From Paenibacillus bouchesdurhonensis (GTDB lineage: Bacteria > Bacillota > Bacilli > Paenibacillales > Paenibacillaceae), in assembly GCF_900155685.1 (NCBI RefSeq), contig NZ_LT732548.1, forward strand, positions 2,566,518-2,630,517: a DNA stretch of 64,000 nt. The letters are read 5' to 3'. The notes below the pieces were generated by a model that searched no databases, was not told the DNA's origin, and was given only the letters and a program-made list of their open reading frames with translations. Shown in pieces: positions 1-7,845 of this stretch. Position 1 is the first letter of the stretch, and each line of letters opens with the position of its first letter. The position numbers were made by a program, and so were the translations under genes.

Positions 1-576
1 TTCGGCTTAATGCCCGACTTACCGGACAATCACCCCCAGCGTAAAATGCTGGAGTGGCATGTTTTGGGCTGCGAATACTGTGCAGCTGAATATTCTGCGT
101 GGCAGGAAAGTATGGAAATGATCCATGAACTGCCAGCGGAGGTGTCAGCTGAGGAAGCCGAGCGAATTAACCGCATAGTTATGGATCGAATCTATGCGGA
201 ATCTCCTTGGCTCGCGCCTGGCGGTGAGCATAGCAGAGTGACCAATCGCCTTAGAAAACGTGTGTCGATATGGTCAGCCTGTTTTTTGGCAGTATTCTTG
301 TGCAGCTTTCTCGTTTTTATCATTGGCGGGTATGGCCAGAACAATCAATCAATCAAGCCAGCAACAGGCGTTTTGCAGCCTGCAGTGGTGACGGCGGATC
401 GGAGCAACGCTTCCGAGTTGCCTATATTTGACCTGTCGAGCGTATCAAGAGGAATTGTTGAGCCATTTGTTGTGCAAATGGGCCCTGCATATCCACAGTA
501 CTGGATGATTTTATCGATGGCTGGAATGGTGCTGGCGTTGATCTCTTTCAAGGGCATACGCCGGGTAAGAAGATAA
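1..576 (+). CDS. Zinc-finger anti-sigma-like membrane protein (5' end outside window)
   Basis: The reading frame is open from the first base, so the true start lies upstream and the ATG at 10 is probably internal. The visible N-terminal part carries an intact H-x3-C-x2-C zinc motif (HVLGCEYC), the signature of zf-HC2/ZAS anti-sigma domains. A hydrophobic segment follows at about residues 88-110, then a polar stretch of about 50 residues, a second hydrophobic segment near the C-terminus and a basic tail (RRVRR). This fits a membrane-bound regulator that could hold a sigma factor at the membrane. The partner would have to lie upstream, outside the window. The zinc motif is seen directly; the anti-sigma role is inferred from the family. 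Confidence 0.7.
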   Translation, partial: FGLMPDLPDNHPQRKMLEWHVLGCEYCAAEYSAWQESMEMIHELPAEVSAEEAERINRIVMDRIYAESPWLAPGGEHSRVTNRLRKRVSIWSACFLAVFLCSFLVFIIGGYGQNNQSIKPATGVLQPAVVTADRSNASELPIFDLSSVSRGIVEPFVVQMGPAYPQYWMILSMAGMVLALISFKGIRRVRR

Positions 577-595
577 TTGAAATAGCAATCCCCAG

Positions 596-630
596 CGCTT
601 CTTCACCTCTATCGGGAAGGAGCGTTTGTT
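596..630 (+). terminator. Possible intrinsic terminator
   Basis: An imperfect stem (CGCTTCTT pairing AAGGAGCG with one mismatch) is followed by TTTGTTTT. It lies just after the first gene and before the phosphatase gene. The stem is modest, so this is only a moderate call. Confidence 0.45.
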
Positions 631-694
631 TTAAAAAAAATGAACCAACCATATATATTGCCCATCAACATAGCAAACTAGGCGGAGGTACTAC

Positions 695-1297
695 ATGATT
701 GTCGGATTAATTCGTCATGGACTAACAGATTGGAACGCGGCAGGCAAAATTCAAGGACAGAGTGATATACCGCTCAACGATGAGGGGCGGAAGCAAGCTG
801 TCAGGCTAGCGGAAAGGCTTAAATACGAAAGTGATACGCAGCCTTGGGATTTTATCATTACTAGCGGTTTATCGCGCGCTCAGGAAACGGGGTTGATCAT
901 TGCCGATATATTGGGCATCCCAGTATATGATCCCGATTCGAGATTAATGGAGCGGGCATTCGGTCAAATCGAAGGCTTAACCTCTGAGGAGCGGGAATCG
1001 TTATGGGGCAAAGATTGGAACACGCTTGATCTTGGTCAAGAGAAGGACGAGGATATTCGCAAGCGTGCCCTTGAATTTATGGAAGAGCTGAATGGGCGCT
1101 ATCCTGATAAGCATATTCTTGTTGTATCTCACGGCGCGCTGCTGGCTCAACTTTATATCGCCTTGTATGACAACAAATACACGGAGCGGATCGGCAACCT
1201 GTCGCTGACAATCGTGGAGAAGAAGGAACGGGATTGGAATTTGCTGCTGTATAATTGTACTCGGCATTTAGAGGGAAATTTGAAAGGAACGAAATAA
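695..1297 (+). CDS. Histidine phosphatase family protein (phosphoglycerate-mutase-like)
   Basis: The 200-aa protein starts with the branch-1 histidine phosphatase signature RHG (residues 7-9, LIRHGLTDWN). The second catalytic histidine lies in VVSHGALLA near residue 147, and a GLSRAQET block near residue 57 supplies the usual arginine. These residues take and release phosphate through a phosphohistidine. The family includes GpmB/PhoE-type phosphatases acting on small phosphorylated metabolites, and the substrate cannot be read from sequence. The ATG follows a GGCGGAGG ribosome site. The gene is flanked by terminators and is probably expressed alone. Confidence 0.85.
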   Translation: MIVGLIRHGLTDWNAAGKIQGQSDIPLNDEGRKQAVRLAERLKYESDTQPWDFIITSGLSRAQETGLIIADILGIPVYDPDSRLMERAFGQIEGLTSEERESLWGKDWNTLDLGQEKDEDIRKRALEFMEELNGRYPDKHILVVSHGALLAQLYIALYDNKYTERIGNLSLTIVEKKERDWNLLLYNCTRHLEGNLKGTK

Positions 1298-1328
1298 TCC
1301 GGCAGACCAGCCGGGTTATTTTTTTTGC
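1296..1328 (+). terminator. Intrinsic terminator after the histidine phosphatase
   Basis: An 8-bp stem (AATCCGGC with GCCGGGTT) around a short loop overlaps the stop codon and runs into ATTTTTTTT. Confidence 0.8.
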
Positions 1329-1391
1329 GAATTTCGGAATAAAAGCTGCAAATATTCCCATAATGGTAGTAAAACAGCGAGGCGGTAAAAT

Positions 1392-2480
1392 ATGAACTTG
1401 GCGGAAATGCTCACTTTTGCCGATATCGGACAGCTTAGTAGAATAGCGGATCATTACCAATGCGAATGCAACGGAAATTCCAAGCGCGATTTGATACAGT
1501 CGATCCTTCAAACGATTGGGCGAAGAGAGTTTATAGAACAACATATCGATCAATTAAGCCTGGAAGACTTACGCTTTCTGAATATGCTGCTCTTCGACGG
1601 TAGACGCCAGTTCAGTTTGGAAGAATTAATCGCCTGTGCTCAGCAGTCGCGTTTCACCCAGGACGCAAAAGACCGCGAGAGCCCCAGGGATGTCATCACT
1701 AGATTCAGGCAGCGAGGATGGCTGTTTAACGGTTCAACGGCAAGGACGATGTACCTGTTCGAGGTTCCCGAGGATTTGAAACGGCGCTTCAAAGAGACGC
1801 TGGAGACCCGCTTTAAATCGTCGATCAAAAAAGCGGACACGGAGCCTACAGTCTACAGGGAGGAGTACGACCTGCTCCCAAAGGATTTAACAGAGCTGCT
1901 CGGTTATGTGAATCATCATGACATTCCCTTGAATGCGGAAGGTGTCATGTATCGCAGAAACCAAATGCAGCTTATGGAGAAGCTTCATGTTGCCGAACCG
2001 CTGGTAGGGAGAGGCTGGAGGTTTGGTTATGGACGCAGGTTCAAGGATTATCCGAGCCGCCTTGCGTTATTGTACGACTACGCTTATCACATGAGGTGGA
2101 TTCGCGAGGAAGGTGGATTATTGGTTTTGACCGCTAACGGAAGCGAGTATCTTGCGGAGAATAAACATGAACCGATGATACAGTTTGTTAGCTTTTGGTT
2201 AAGACTTTATAAAGGGCCTATCCCTAACTTGCTATCTCTGATGTATTGGATAGAGCGTTGTTCCGCCGAATGGGTGACAGTAGCTTCGCTGTTCGAGAGA
2301 ATGGAGCTATTGATCAAACCGTTTTTCTACGATACTCCGGAGTCGATTTTTGAAGAACGCATTTTGCGGATGATGCTGCATCTGGGAATGCTGCGGATCG
2401 GTGAAGACGATTCGCGCGAAAGATTTGTACAGACGACGCCCTTCGGGAAACACTGTGTTCAGCAGCTTCAAAAACGTTGA
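1392..2480 (+). CDS. Conserved hypothetical protein, 362 aa
   Basis: I do not recognise this protein. It is soluble-looking, rich in charged residues and aromatic/leucine positions, and has no signal peptide or membrane segment. The N-terminal 100 residues (starting MNLAEMLTFADIGQL) look like short helical bundles with a repeated 'leucine-rich helix, basic turn' pattern, and the middle and C-terminal parts have the rhythm of winged-helix domains. That resemblance to helicase-associated winged-helix regions is only an impression. The start has a weak GAGGCGG site. The gene sits between a phosphatase and a carbonic anhydrase with no overlap, so context gives no clear role. Confidence 0.6.
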   Translation: MNLAEMLTFADIGQLSRIADHYQCECNGNSKRDLIQSILQTIGRREFIEQHIDQLSLEDLRFLNMLLFDGRRQFSLEELIACAQQSRFTQDAKDRESPRDVITRFRQRGWLFNGSTARTMYLFEVPEDLKRRFKETLETRFKSSIKKADTEPTVYREEYDLLPKDLTELLGYVNHHDIPLNAEGVMYRRNQMQLMEKLHVAEPLVGRGWRFGYGRRFKDYPSRLALLYDYAYHMRWIREEGGLLVLTANGSEYLAENKHEPMIQFVSFWLRLYKGPIPNLLSLMYWIERCSAEWVTVASLFERMELLIKPFFYDTPESIFEERILRMMLHLGMLRIGEDDSRERFVQTTPFGKHCVQQLQKR

Positions 2481-2572
2481 GTTCTCATGAAGAATAGGCT
2501 TCCTTACATCATTGACAACGGCAAATCGTACTGTTACAATCACTCCCAATCAATTGCGGAGGAGTGGCTATC

Positions 2573-3076
2573 ATGTTACTGGAATACGGTGGAAAACGAC
2601 CTGTTGTGGACGCTTCAGTATTTGTCGCAGAGGGTGCAAAGCTTATCGGTGACATAACCATGGGTAAGGATAGTAGTGTTTGGTTTAACGCTGTACTTAG
2701 AGGAGATTTAGCGGAGATCGTCATTGGCGAGAGAACCAATCTTCAAGATGGGGTTGTTGGCCATGTGAATACCGGCCAGCCCTTGATCGTTGGAGATAAT
2801 GTCTCTGTCGGCCACGCCGCGATTATCCACGGCTGTCATATAGGCAAAGGCACTTTAATTGGGATGGGGGCTATCATCTTAAACGGAGCTGCTATTGGTG
2901 AATATGCTTTAATAGGAGCAGGTTCTTTAGTCACGGAAAACACAGTTATCCCCCCATATACGCTTGCTTTGGGTTCACCCGCAAGGGTTGTCCGCGAGCT
3001 TACGGAAGCCGATTTGCGGCGGATGAAGCTTACAACCGACAGTTATGTAGTGAAAGGAAAAGAATACAGGATCTAG
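2573..3076 (+). CDS. Gamma-class carbonic anhydrase family protein (YrdA/PaaY-like)
   Basis: The 167-aa protein is a left-handed beta-helix hexapeptide-repeat protein. It shows the family blocks D-x-S-x-W-x-N-A-V-L-R-G-D and IG-x-x-T-N-x-Q-D, followed by the histidines of VGHVNT, SVGHAAIIHG and the downstream hexapeptides (IGMGAIILNGA). The three spaced histidines match the zinc ligands of gamma carbonic anhydrases, which form trimers. Many close homologues have unproven hydratase activity. The ATG at 2573 is chosen because GGAGGAG at 2558-2564 is a correctly spaced ribosome site, while the upstream in-frame GTG at 2564 overlaps it. The next gene follows 15 nt after the stop. Confidence 0.85.
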   Translation: MLLEYGGKRPVVDASVFVAEGAKLIGDITMGKDSSVWFNAVLRGDLAEIVIGERTNLQDGVVGHVNTGQPLIVGDNVSVGHAAIIHGCHIGKGTLIGMGAIILNGAAIGEYALIGAGSLVTENTVIPPYTLALGSPARVVRELTEADLRRMKLTTDSYVVKGKEYRI

Positions 3077-3091
3077 TTGGAGGTGCATCCT

Positions 3092-3289
3092 ATGGATCAA
3101 ATGAAGGTAACTTACGAAGTGATGCTTGGCCTTGCTGCGGAGATGATATGGGATGAAGCTCTGCGTAAACATCGTTCCGAGCAAATTTACAGTGAAATTG
3201 ATTCCGCTTTGGCCAAGGGTGACGAGGAAGCTTTTCGAGCTTTGACAGAAGAGCTGAAGGCGCTGGAGGACTTGAAGGAATGCCGCTGA
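3092..3289 (+). CDS. IDEAL-domain small protein
   Basis: The 65-aa protein ends with a typical IDEAL block (IYSEIDSALAKGDEEAF, then a leucine-rich helix). In B. subtilis a similar C-terminal domain belongs to YpiB, which also has an N-terminal UPF0302 domain. Here only the IDEAL part is present. IDEAL domains are short helical modules thought to mediate protein contacts, for example in ComK regulation, but this gene's role is unknown. The ATG at 3092 is chosen over an upstream TTG because TTGGAGGTG is well placed before it. The stop codon lies inside the loop of the terminator. Confidence 0.75.
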   Translation: MDQMKVTYEVMLGLAAEMIWDEALRKHRSEQIYSEIDSALAKGDEEAFRALTEELKALEDLKECR

Positions 3290-3305
3290 CGGCATTCCTT
3301 TTTCT
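3275..3305 (+). terminator. Intrinsic terminator containing the IDEAL gene stop codon
   Basis: A perfect 11-bp stem (AAGGAATGCCG with CGGCATTCCTT) closes a CTGA loop that carries the TGA stop. A T-rich tail follows. Confidence 0.88.
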
Positions 3306-3368
3306 TCGTTCTTTTAATTCATGGCATCCCTGTATATAATGTTTACAGAATTAAGGAAGGGGATAATT

Positions 3369-3791
3369 ATGAAATTCAGTGAAATAGAAGCAGACACATG
3401 GGAAGAATTGCGTCCGTATTTAGACACATGCCTTATACCGGTTACTGGGCTAAGCGGGAGCGAGCAGCCCTATGAAGTAACGGCAGCGTTGGAGAGATTG
3501 AGAGACGTGATGGACTGGATCGAGCTACCTTTCAAAGGTAGAGTAGTTACTTATCCTTCTTTTCAATATGGTAGGGAAAATATTTTGTCGCAAATAAATG
3601 AAATATGTCATAATGTCAAGTTATCCGGATTTGCCTATATTATTGTCGTATCTGCTGATATGAACCTGCCTTCGGAAAGGATTACGAATGCCGATCTAAT
3701 CGTTGACCCAAGCTGGGTTGAGGGGATTGGCAGCCAGGAAGCGGGAGCCGTCTTGGGAAGGCAAATTCAACAAATGTGGATAGAGAGCTAA
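3369..3791 (+). CDS. DUF2487 family protein (YpiF-like)
   Basis: The 140-aa soluble protein resembles B. subtilis YpiF (DUF2487), which sits in the same place just before qcrA. Visible features are an N-terminal MKFSEIEADTWEELRPYLDT block and a central LSGFAYIIVVSAD strand followed by DLIVDPSW. No catalytic motif is evident and no function is established. The ATG at 3369 follows AAGGAAGGGGATAATT, so it is preferred to the in-frame start 48 nt upstream. The identification rests on resemblance plus synteny. Confidence 0.7.
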   Translation: MKFSEIEADTWEELRPYLDTCLIPVTGLSGSEQPYEVTAALERLRDVMDWIELPFKGRVVTYPSFQYGRENILSQINEICHNVKLSGFAYIIVVSADMNLPSERITNADLIVDPSWVEGIGSQEAGAVLGRQIQQMWIES

Positions 3792-3800
3792 AAATGCTAA

Positions 3801-3819
3801 TTGTGACAAATTATCAACA
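3801..3819. promoter_or_regulatory. Weak Rex-like half-palindrome upstream of qcrA
   Basis: TTGTGACAAATTATCAACA keeps the TTGTGA half of the Rex operator (TTGTGAAnnnnTTCACAA), but the second half is degraded. It lies about 50 bp upstream of the qcrA -35 box. A second AT-rich palindrome (TGTGATATTTATCATTG, 3919-3935) lies just after the -10 box. Rex control of qcrABC is only a possibility; a rex gene is encoded at 21.6 kb. Confidence 0.3.
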
Positions 3820-3868
3820 TTTTATAGACTCCTTAAGCGTCGGGAGCGTAAAAAGACGACGGATATTC

Positions 3869-3897
3869 TTGACGCTCTCAGAACCCTAATATATTAT
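3869..3897 (+). promoter_or_regulatory. Sigma-A-type promoter of qcrABC
   Basis: TTGACG (3869-3874) and TATTAT (3892-3897) are separated by exactly 17 bp. The predicted leader to the qcrA ATG is about 75 nt and ends with a GGGGGTTGAAGAG ribosome site. Confidence 0.7.
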
Positions 3898-3977
3898 TAA
3901 TATGTCTTACCAAAACATGTGATATTTATCATTGAAACGGGAGAGAGAATTGGCTTGCAAAGGGGGTTGAAGAGAGT

Positions 3978-4520
3978 ATGAGCATTCATAACGACGAGCA
4001 TGAATCATCGCATAAACCGCCTACACGTAAGGAAATGTCCCGTCGGCAGTTTCTTACATATACGCTGGGAGGCGCTACCGCTTTCATGGTAGGGGGTGCA
4101 GCGCTGCCAATGGTACGTTTTGCTGTAGATCCGATTCTGCAGAAGAAAGGCGAGGGCACTTTTGTTAAGGTGGTTGAAGCCAGTAAGATAACCAATGAAC
4201 CGCAGGAGTTCACGTTCGAACTGCAGCAGCAGGATGGCTGGTACTTGAGTACAGCGTCACTCGTCGCTTGGATCCGCAAAGATGACAGCGGCAAAATTTA
4301 TGCGCTTTCACCGATCTGTAAGCATTTGGGTTGTACGGTCGGCTGGAATAGCAACGCGAATTTCCCTGACGAGTATCATTGTCCTTGTCATGGCGCGCAC
4401 TATACGAAAGAAGGCAAGCAGTTGGCTGTTGCATCCGCTCCGCTTGACGAATACAAAGTCATGCTGAAGGATGATTGGGTCTATTTGGGAGATATCATCC
4501 CGAATAGTATCGTGAAATAA
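3978..4520 (+). CDS. qcrA: Menaquinol:cytochrome c reductase Rieske iron-sulfur subunit
   Basis: The 180-aa protein has a twin-arginine-type N-terminus (SRRQFLTYTLGG, residues 21-32) leading into a membrane anchor. The two cluster-binding boxes are CKHLGC (about residue 114) and CPCHGAH (about residue 135), which bind the 2Fe-2S Rieske centre. It takes electrons from menaquinol at the QcrB site and passes them to the cytochrome c part of QcrC. It is the first gene of a three-gene operon, and qcrB starts 16 nt after its stop. Order, lengths and neighbours match Bacillus qcrABC. Confidence 0.95.
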   Translation: MSIHNDEHESSHKPPTRKEMSRRQFLTYTLGGATAFMVGGAALPMVRFAVDPILQKKGEGTFVKVVEASKITNEPQEFTFELQQQDGWYLSTASLVAWIRKDDSGKIYALSPICKHLGCTVGWNSNANFPDEYHCPCHGAHYTKEGKQLAVASAPLDEYKVMLKDDWVYLGDIIPNSIVK

Positions 4521-4536
4521 GGAGGCGTAGATTCGG

Positions 4537-5208
4537 ATGTTTAAAAATGTGTACAACTGGATTGATGAACGTCTTGATATCACGCCGATTTGGAGAGATG
4601 TTGCAGACCATGAGGTTCCGGAGCACGTTAACCCTGCGCATCATTTCTCCGCTTTCGTGTACTGTTTCGGCGGCTTGACGTTCTTTATTACTGTAATCCA
4701 GATTCTGTCGGGAATGTTCCTTACAATGTATTACGTTCCTGATATTATTAATGCTTATGCCAGTGTCGAGTATTTGCAGACTCAGGTCGCATTCGGCCAA
4801 ATCGTCCGCGGTATGCATCACTGGGGAGCAAGCTTGGTTATCGTCATGATGTTCCTCCACACCCTGCGTGTATTCTTCACAGGCTCGTATAAAGCGCCGC
4901 GGGAGATGAACTGGGTTGTGGGCATGCTCATATTCTTCGTCATGATCGGACTTGGTCTGACCGGATATCTGCTGCCATGGGACAACAAAGCCTATTTCGC
5001 AACAAAAGTTACATTGGAAATTGCTAACTCTGTACCTGTTCTCGGACCTGTCATCAAAGAACTGCTTCAAGGCGGTTCCATTGTAGGGGCTGAGACGCTT
5101 ACTCGGTTCTTCGCTATTCACGTGTTCTTCCTTCCGGCCGTGCTGCTTATCCTTCTGGTAGGACACTTTATTATGATCCGCAGACAGGGTATTTCCGGTC
5201 CGCTATAA
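4537..5208 (+). CDS. qcrB: Menaquinol:cytochrome c reductase cytochrome b6 subunit
   Basis: The 223-aa protein is the short b6-type cytochrome b of Firmicutes, with four membrane helices and heme-ligand histidines in GMHHWGAS and MMFLHTLRVF (helix 2) and in FFAIHVFFLP and VGHFIMIRRQG (helix 4). It houses the b hemes and the menaquinol sites, and the remaining helices are supplied by QcrC. AAGGAGGCG precedes the ATG. The gene lies between qcrA and qcrC with short gaps and no terminator. Confidence 0.95.
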   Translation: MFKNVYNWIDERLDITPIWRDVADHEVPEHVNPAHHFSAFVYCFGGLTFFITVIQILSGMFLTMYYVPDIINAYASVEYLQTQVAFGQIVRGMHHWGASLVIVMMFLHTLRVFFTGSYKAPREMNWVVGMLIFFVMIGLGLTGYLLPWDNKAYFATKVTLEIANSVPVLGPVIKELLQGGSIVGAETLTRFFAIHVFFLPAVLLILLVGHFIMIRRQGISGPL

Positions 5209-5230
5209 AATTGAGAAGGGAGGCATTAAC

Positions 5231-6103
5231 ATGGCTAACGTAGACAAATCGAAGGAAAAAGTCGTATTTGTCGGCGATTCGCGCGTACGAAAGGGCAACG
5301 GATTTATCACTCCTCCCGATTATACGGCATATCCAGGCAAATCGGAGGCATTTATTCCGAACTTTTTGTTAAAAGAATGGATGGTTGGCGTAGTTGTACT
5401 TGTTGGCTTCCTAGTACTAACCATTTCGGAGCCAGCGCCGCTCGGTTATCCAGCCAACCCAAGCGCGTCGGTCATCCCGATGCCGGACTGGTACTTCCTG
5501 TTCCTCTATCAGTACTTGAAGTATCCGTACGCTTCAGGAGATTGGGTAGTACTTGGAACATTGGGTATTCCCGGCGTAGCTTTTGGCGGCTTAATGCTCG
5601 CTCCGTTTCTGGATCGGGGGAAGGAACGCCGCTTCTATCGCCGTCCGATTGCTTCCTCGTTGATGTTCCTGTCTCTTGCAGCGGTCGTTTACTTGACGAA
5701 CGTAGCCTGGACGCATTACAAGCATGAGCTTGAAGCGTCGGGAGCGCAGCCTGAGCACATTCAACGCGAAGAAGAGGCTAGGGAGAAACGGGAACAAGGC
5801 TTGCCTACCTCAAATGCGGTAAGGCAAAAAGAAGTTGCCATTGTAGATAAGGACGATCCTGCCATGGAATTCTACAAGAAGGCGACCTGTATCAACTGCC
5901 ACGCCGCTGATTTGAAGGGAACAGCCGCTCCTTCATTGCGCGGGATCGGAGACAAGCATAGCAAGGATGAGATCCTAACAATCATCAAAGATGGATACAA
6001 GTCGATGCCGCCGATGTATGATGCTGCTACTACTGCGGGTCTTACGGATGAGGATATCGACCACTTGGCTGAATGGCTTGCGAAACAAAAAGCCGAGCAG
6101 TAA
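5231..6103 (+). CDS. qcrC: Menaquinol:cytochrome c reductase subunit IV / cytochrome c fusion
   Basis: The 290-aa protein joins a subunit-IV-like membrane part to a C-terminal cytochrome c domain. The membrane part (about residues 50-165) contains MPDWYFLFLYQ, the PDWY variant of the quinol-site PEWY motif usual in Firmicutes. The c-type heme site is CINCH at about residue 220, and the likely methionine ligand is in YKSMPPMYD. A charged linker (EEEAREKREQ) separates the two parts. The protein completes the bc-type complex and hands electrons to cytochrome c oxidase. It is followed by a very strong terminator. Confidence 0.95.
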   Translation: MANVDKSKEKVVFVGDSRVRKGNGFITPPDYTAYPGKSEAFIPNFLLKEWMVGVVVLVGFLVLTISEPAPLGYPANPSASVIPMPDWYFLFLYQYLKYPYASGDWVVLGTLGIPGVAFGGLMLAPFLDRGKERRFYRRPIASSLMFLSLAAVVYLTNVAWTHYKHELEASGAQPEHIQREEEAREKREQGLPTSNAVRQKEVAIVDKDDPAMEFYKKATCINCHAADLKGTAAPSLRGIGDKHSKDEILTIIKDGYKSMPPMYDAATTAGLTDEDIDHLAEWLAKQKAEQ

Positions 6104-6110
6104 AATAGAT

Positions 6111-6163
6111 ATGAAACAAAAACCTGATCGTTATTATGCGATCAGGTTTTTGTTTCATGGAAT
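6111..6163. terminator. Very strong bidirectional-looking terminator after qcrC
   Basis: A 20-bp perfect inverted repeat (6111-6130 with 6139-6158) has an 8-nt loop. A-rich and T-rich blocks inside each arm would give T runs in either direction. Confidence 0.85.
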
Positions 6164-6207
6164 CCAGGGTTGCCAAGCGAAACCAAGGTATGGAAGGGGC
6201 ATGTGTG

Positions 6208-6834
6208 TTGAGACTGTCTTTGTTATGGAGCCGGGAATTTCTTTCGAGCCGATTCATATTATGGGCTCTATTTATTAGTAATCTTCTAGGCACGATTTAT
6301 GGATACATATGGTATGGCGAGCAGCTGCAGGAGACATGGGCCAACTATCCGCGTTGGTTAATTCCATTTGTTCCGGACAGCCCGACGGCGAGTCTGTTTT
6401 TTACGTTAGCACTGCTATTTCTAATGTTTCCTAACCCCTTATCGAAGTATCATAGAGTTCGGACACTAATAGAAGCGCTGGCGGTCGTGACGAGCGTCAA
6501 ATACGGTGTCTGGGCAGTAAGCATCATATTTGCCGGAGCCTATCAAGGTAATGCGCTGGTATGGCAGGATTGGATGCTAGTCGCTTCTCATTTAGCTATG
6601 GCCGTGGAAGCGTTATTGTTCGTGCGTCTATTTAAATACGGAACGATCATGCTGCTTGTAGCTGGCGCCTGGACCTTCCTCAATGACTTCGTGGATTATT
6701 CATTTGGCGTATATCCTTGGCTGCCGCAGGTGCTTTGGGATAATGTCGGCGCAGTTATGATCTTTACCGTAGCGTTAACAGGTGTCAGTATAGTTGCCGG
6801 CTGGATTGCAATGAGAGCGGCCCAAAGAATATAA
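6208..6834 (+). CDS. ypjA: DUF1405 membrane protein (YpjA-like)
   Basis: The roughly 208-aa protein has about six membrane helices and the DUF1405 hallmark IYGYIWYGEQL followed by PDSPTASLFFTLALLF. B. subtilis ypjA lies in the same place after qcrC. The function is unknown. The frame opens inside the preceding terminator, which cannot be a start. The best ribosome site is GGAAGGGG at 6192-6199, pointing to TTG at 6208 (or GTG at 6205); the ATG at 6190 overlaps that site. The start is therefore uncertain by a few codons. ypjB follows about 60 nt later. Confidence 0.82.
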   Translation: MRLSLLWSREFLSSRFILWALFISNLLGTIYGYIWYGEQLQETWANYPRWLIPFVPDSPTASLFFTLALLFLMFPNPLSKYHRVRTLIEALAVVTSVKYGVWAVSIIFAGAYQGNALVWQDWMLVASHLAMAVEALLFVRLFKYGTIMLLVAGAWTFLNDFVDYSFGVYPWLPQVLWDNVGAVMIFTVALTGVSIVAGWIAMRAAQRI

Positions 6835-6892
6835 CTCTGTTCTAACGAGGGACAGCCTGCCATACCATGATTGGTAAGGGGGGATGTCCGTG

Positions 6893-7786
6893 ATGCGGGG
6901 AAAGAATAGACGGGCGCTGCTGGTGCTGTTGTCTGTACTGCTATTTGTAGGCTGGACTGTACAGCTCCCGGGTATGGTCGCTGCCATGGGAACGGATTCT
7001 GCAGTGCTTTCCGCTAAAGAGCGGGATGAGAGATTGAGGAGCTTCGAGGCGGTGACGGAGCGATTGTACAATGCGATGCAGCAGATGGATACATCTACAG
7101 TTCATCGTGAAATGGATCAATTAATTCAGGCGCTGGAGGGGCTCTCTTTTAAAGGCTTGACATCGGTAGACGGAATTCATGCTTTGGCTGAATGTATTAT
7201 AGACACGCGCGAGTCGATAAATCGGGTGAAGCTGTCCCCGGAAGCGTGGATGGAGACCTCTGCGAGGTTAAGATTGGCTGTAAACAGCTTGACGCATAAA
7301 CAGGATGCCTTGTGGCGGCAATACTACAAAGTGATGTCCAGCAGTTTGCAGGATATGGGTAAAGCGCGCTCGGGCGGTAACCGAACGGAATTTAAGGAGG
7401 CGCTGCAGTCTTTGCAGGCAAATTATGACTTGATCAGACCGGCAGCGATTATTCAAAGAGAACCTTGGGATATTCATAAATTCGATTCATGGCTTTCGTA
7501 TATCGCGCGGGTCGGCAGCGAAGCCTCCTGGGACGAAGCGGCGTTGAAGGAGGCGATCAACCAGGGAGCTCCGTTGCTGCAGGAGCTGTTCGGGCGCAAG
7601 GGTCATGAGCCTGTGTTTATGCCTCTTATCGGCTCAGGAAGCCCATGGTATTGGAGCGGCCTGATTGGCGGCTGGATTATGCTCGCCCTGACCTATACCG
7701 GAATGCGCAAATATCAAGCCGAACAAGCCGTTTCTTCTGTGCGCAGACCCAAGGGGAATGGCGGTTTGTTCAACAAGCGAGAATGA
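6893..7786 (+). CDS. ypjB: Sporulation-associated protein YpjB
   Basis: The 297-aa protein has an N-terminal signal or anchor (ALLVLLSVLLFVGWTV), a long helical extracytoplasmic region with spaced charged residues, and a C-terminal membrane segment (YWSGLIGGWIMLALTYTG) with a basic tail. Bacillus YpjB has the same layout and lies next to ypjA, and it is annotated as sporulation-related with no defined activity. AAGGGGGG at 6876-6883 favours ATG 6893 (or GTG 6890), because ATG 6884 is too close. An unrelated convergent gene lies downstream. Confidence 0.8.
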   Translation: MRGKNRRALLVLLSVLLFVGWTVQLPGMVAAMGTDSAVLSAKERDERLRSFEAVTERLYNAMQQMDTSTVHREMDQLIQALEGLSFKGLTSVDGIHALAECIIDTRESINRVKLSPEAWMETSARLRLAVNSLTHKQDALWRQYYKVMSSSLQDMGKARSGGNRTEFKEALQSLQANYDLIRPAAIIQREPWDIHKFDSWLSYIARVGSEASWDEAALKEAINQGAPLLQELFGRKGHEPVFMPLIGSGSPWYWSGLIGGWIMLALTYTGMRKYQAEQAVSSVRRPKGNGGLFNKRE

Positions 7787-7813
7787 AGCCGCGACTAATG
7801 ATGATTTTTCCGT

Positions 7814-7845
7814 TTAGCCCTGCCGATGCCAAACAGCAGGGCTAA
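7814..7845. terminator. Weak hairpin between convergent genes
   Basis: A perfect 10-bp stem (TTAGCCCTGC with GCAGGGCTAA) lies between ypjB and the convergent YitT gene and overlaps the YitT stop codon. Neither side has a strong T run, so termination efficiency is doubtful. Confidence 0.4.

Noticed and set aside
4495..5166. Minus-strand frame of 223 codons opposite qcrB
   Set aside because: Shadow of the membrane-helix codons of qcrB; no independent evidence.
6136..6207. N-terminal extension of ypjA from an ATG at 6136
   Set aside because: That ATG lies in the loop and arm of the strong terminator; a proper ribosome site is near 6195.
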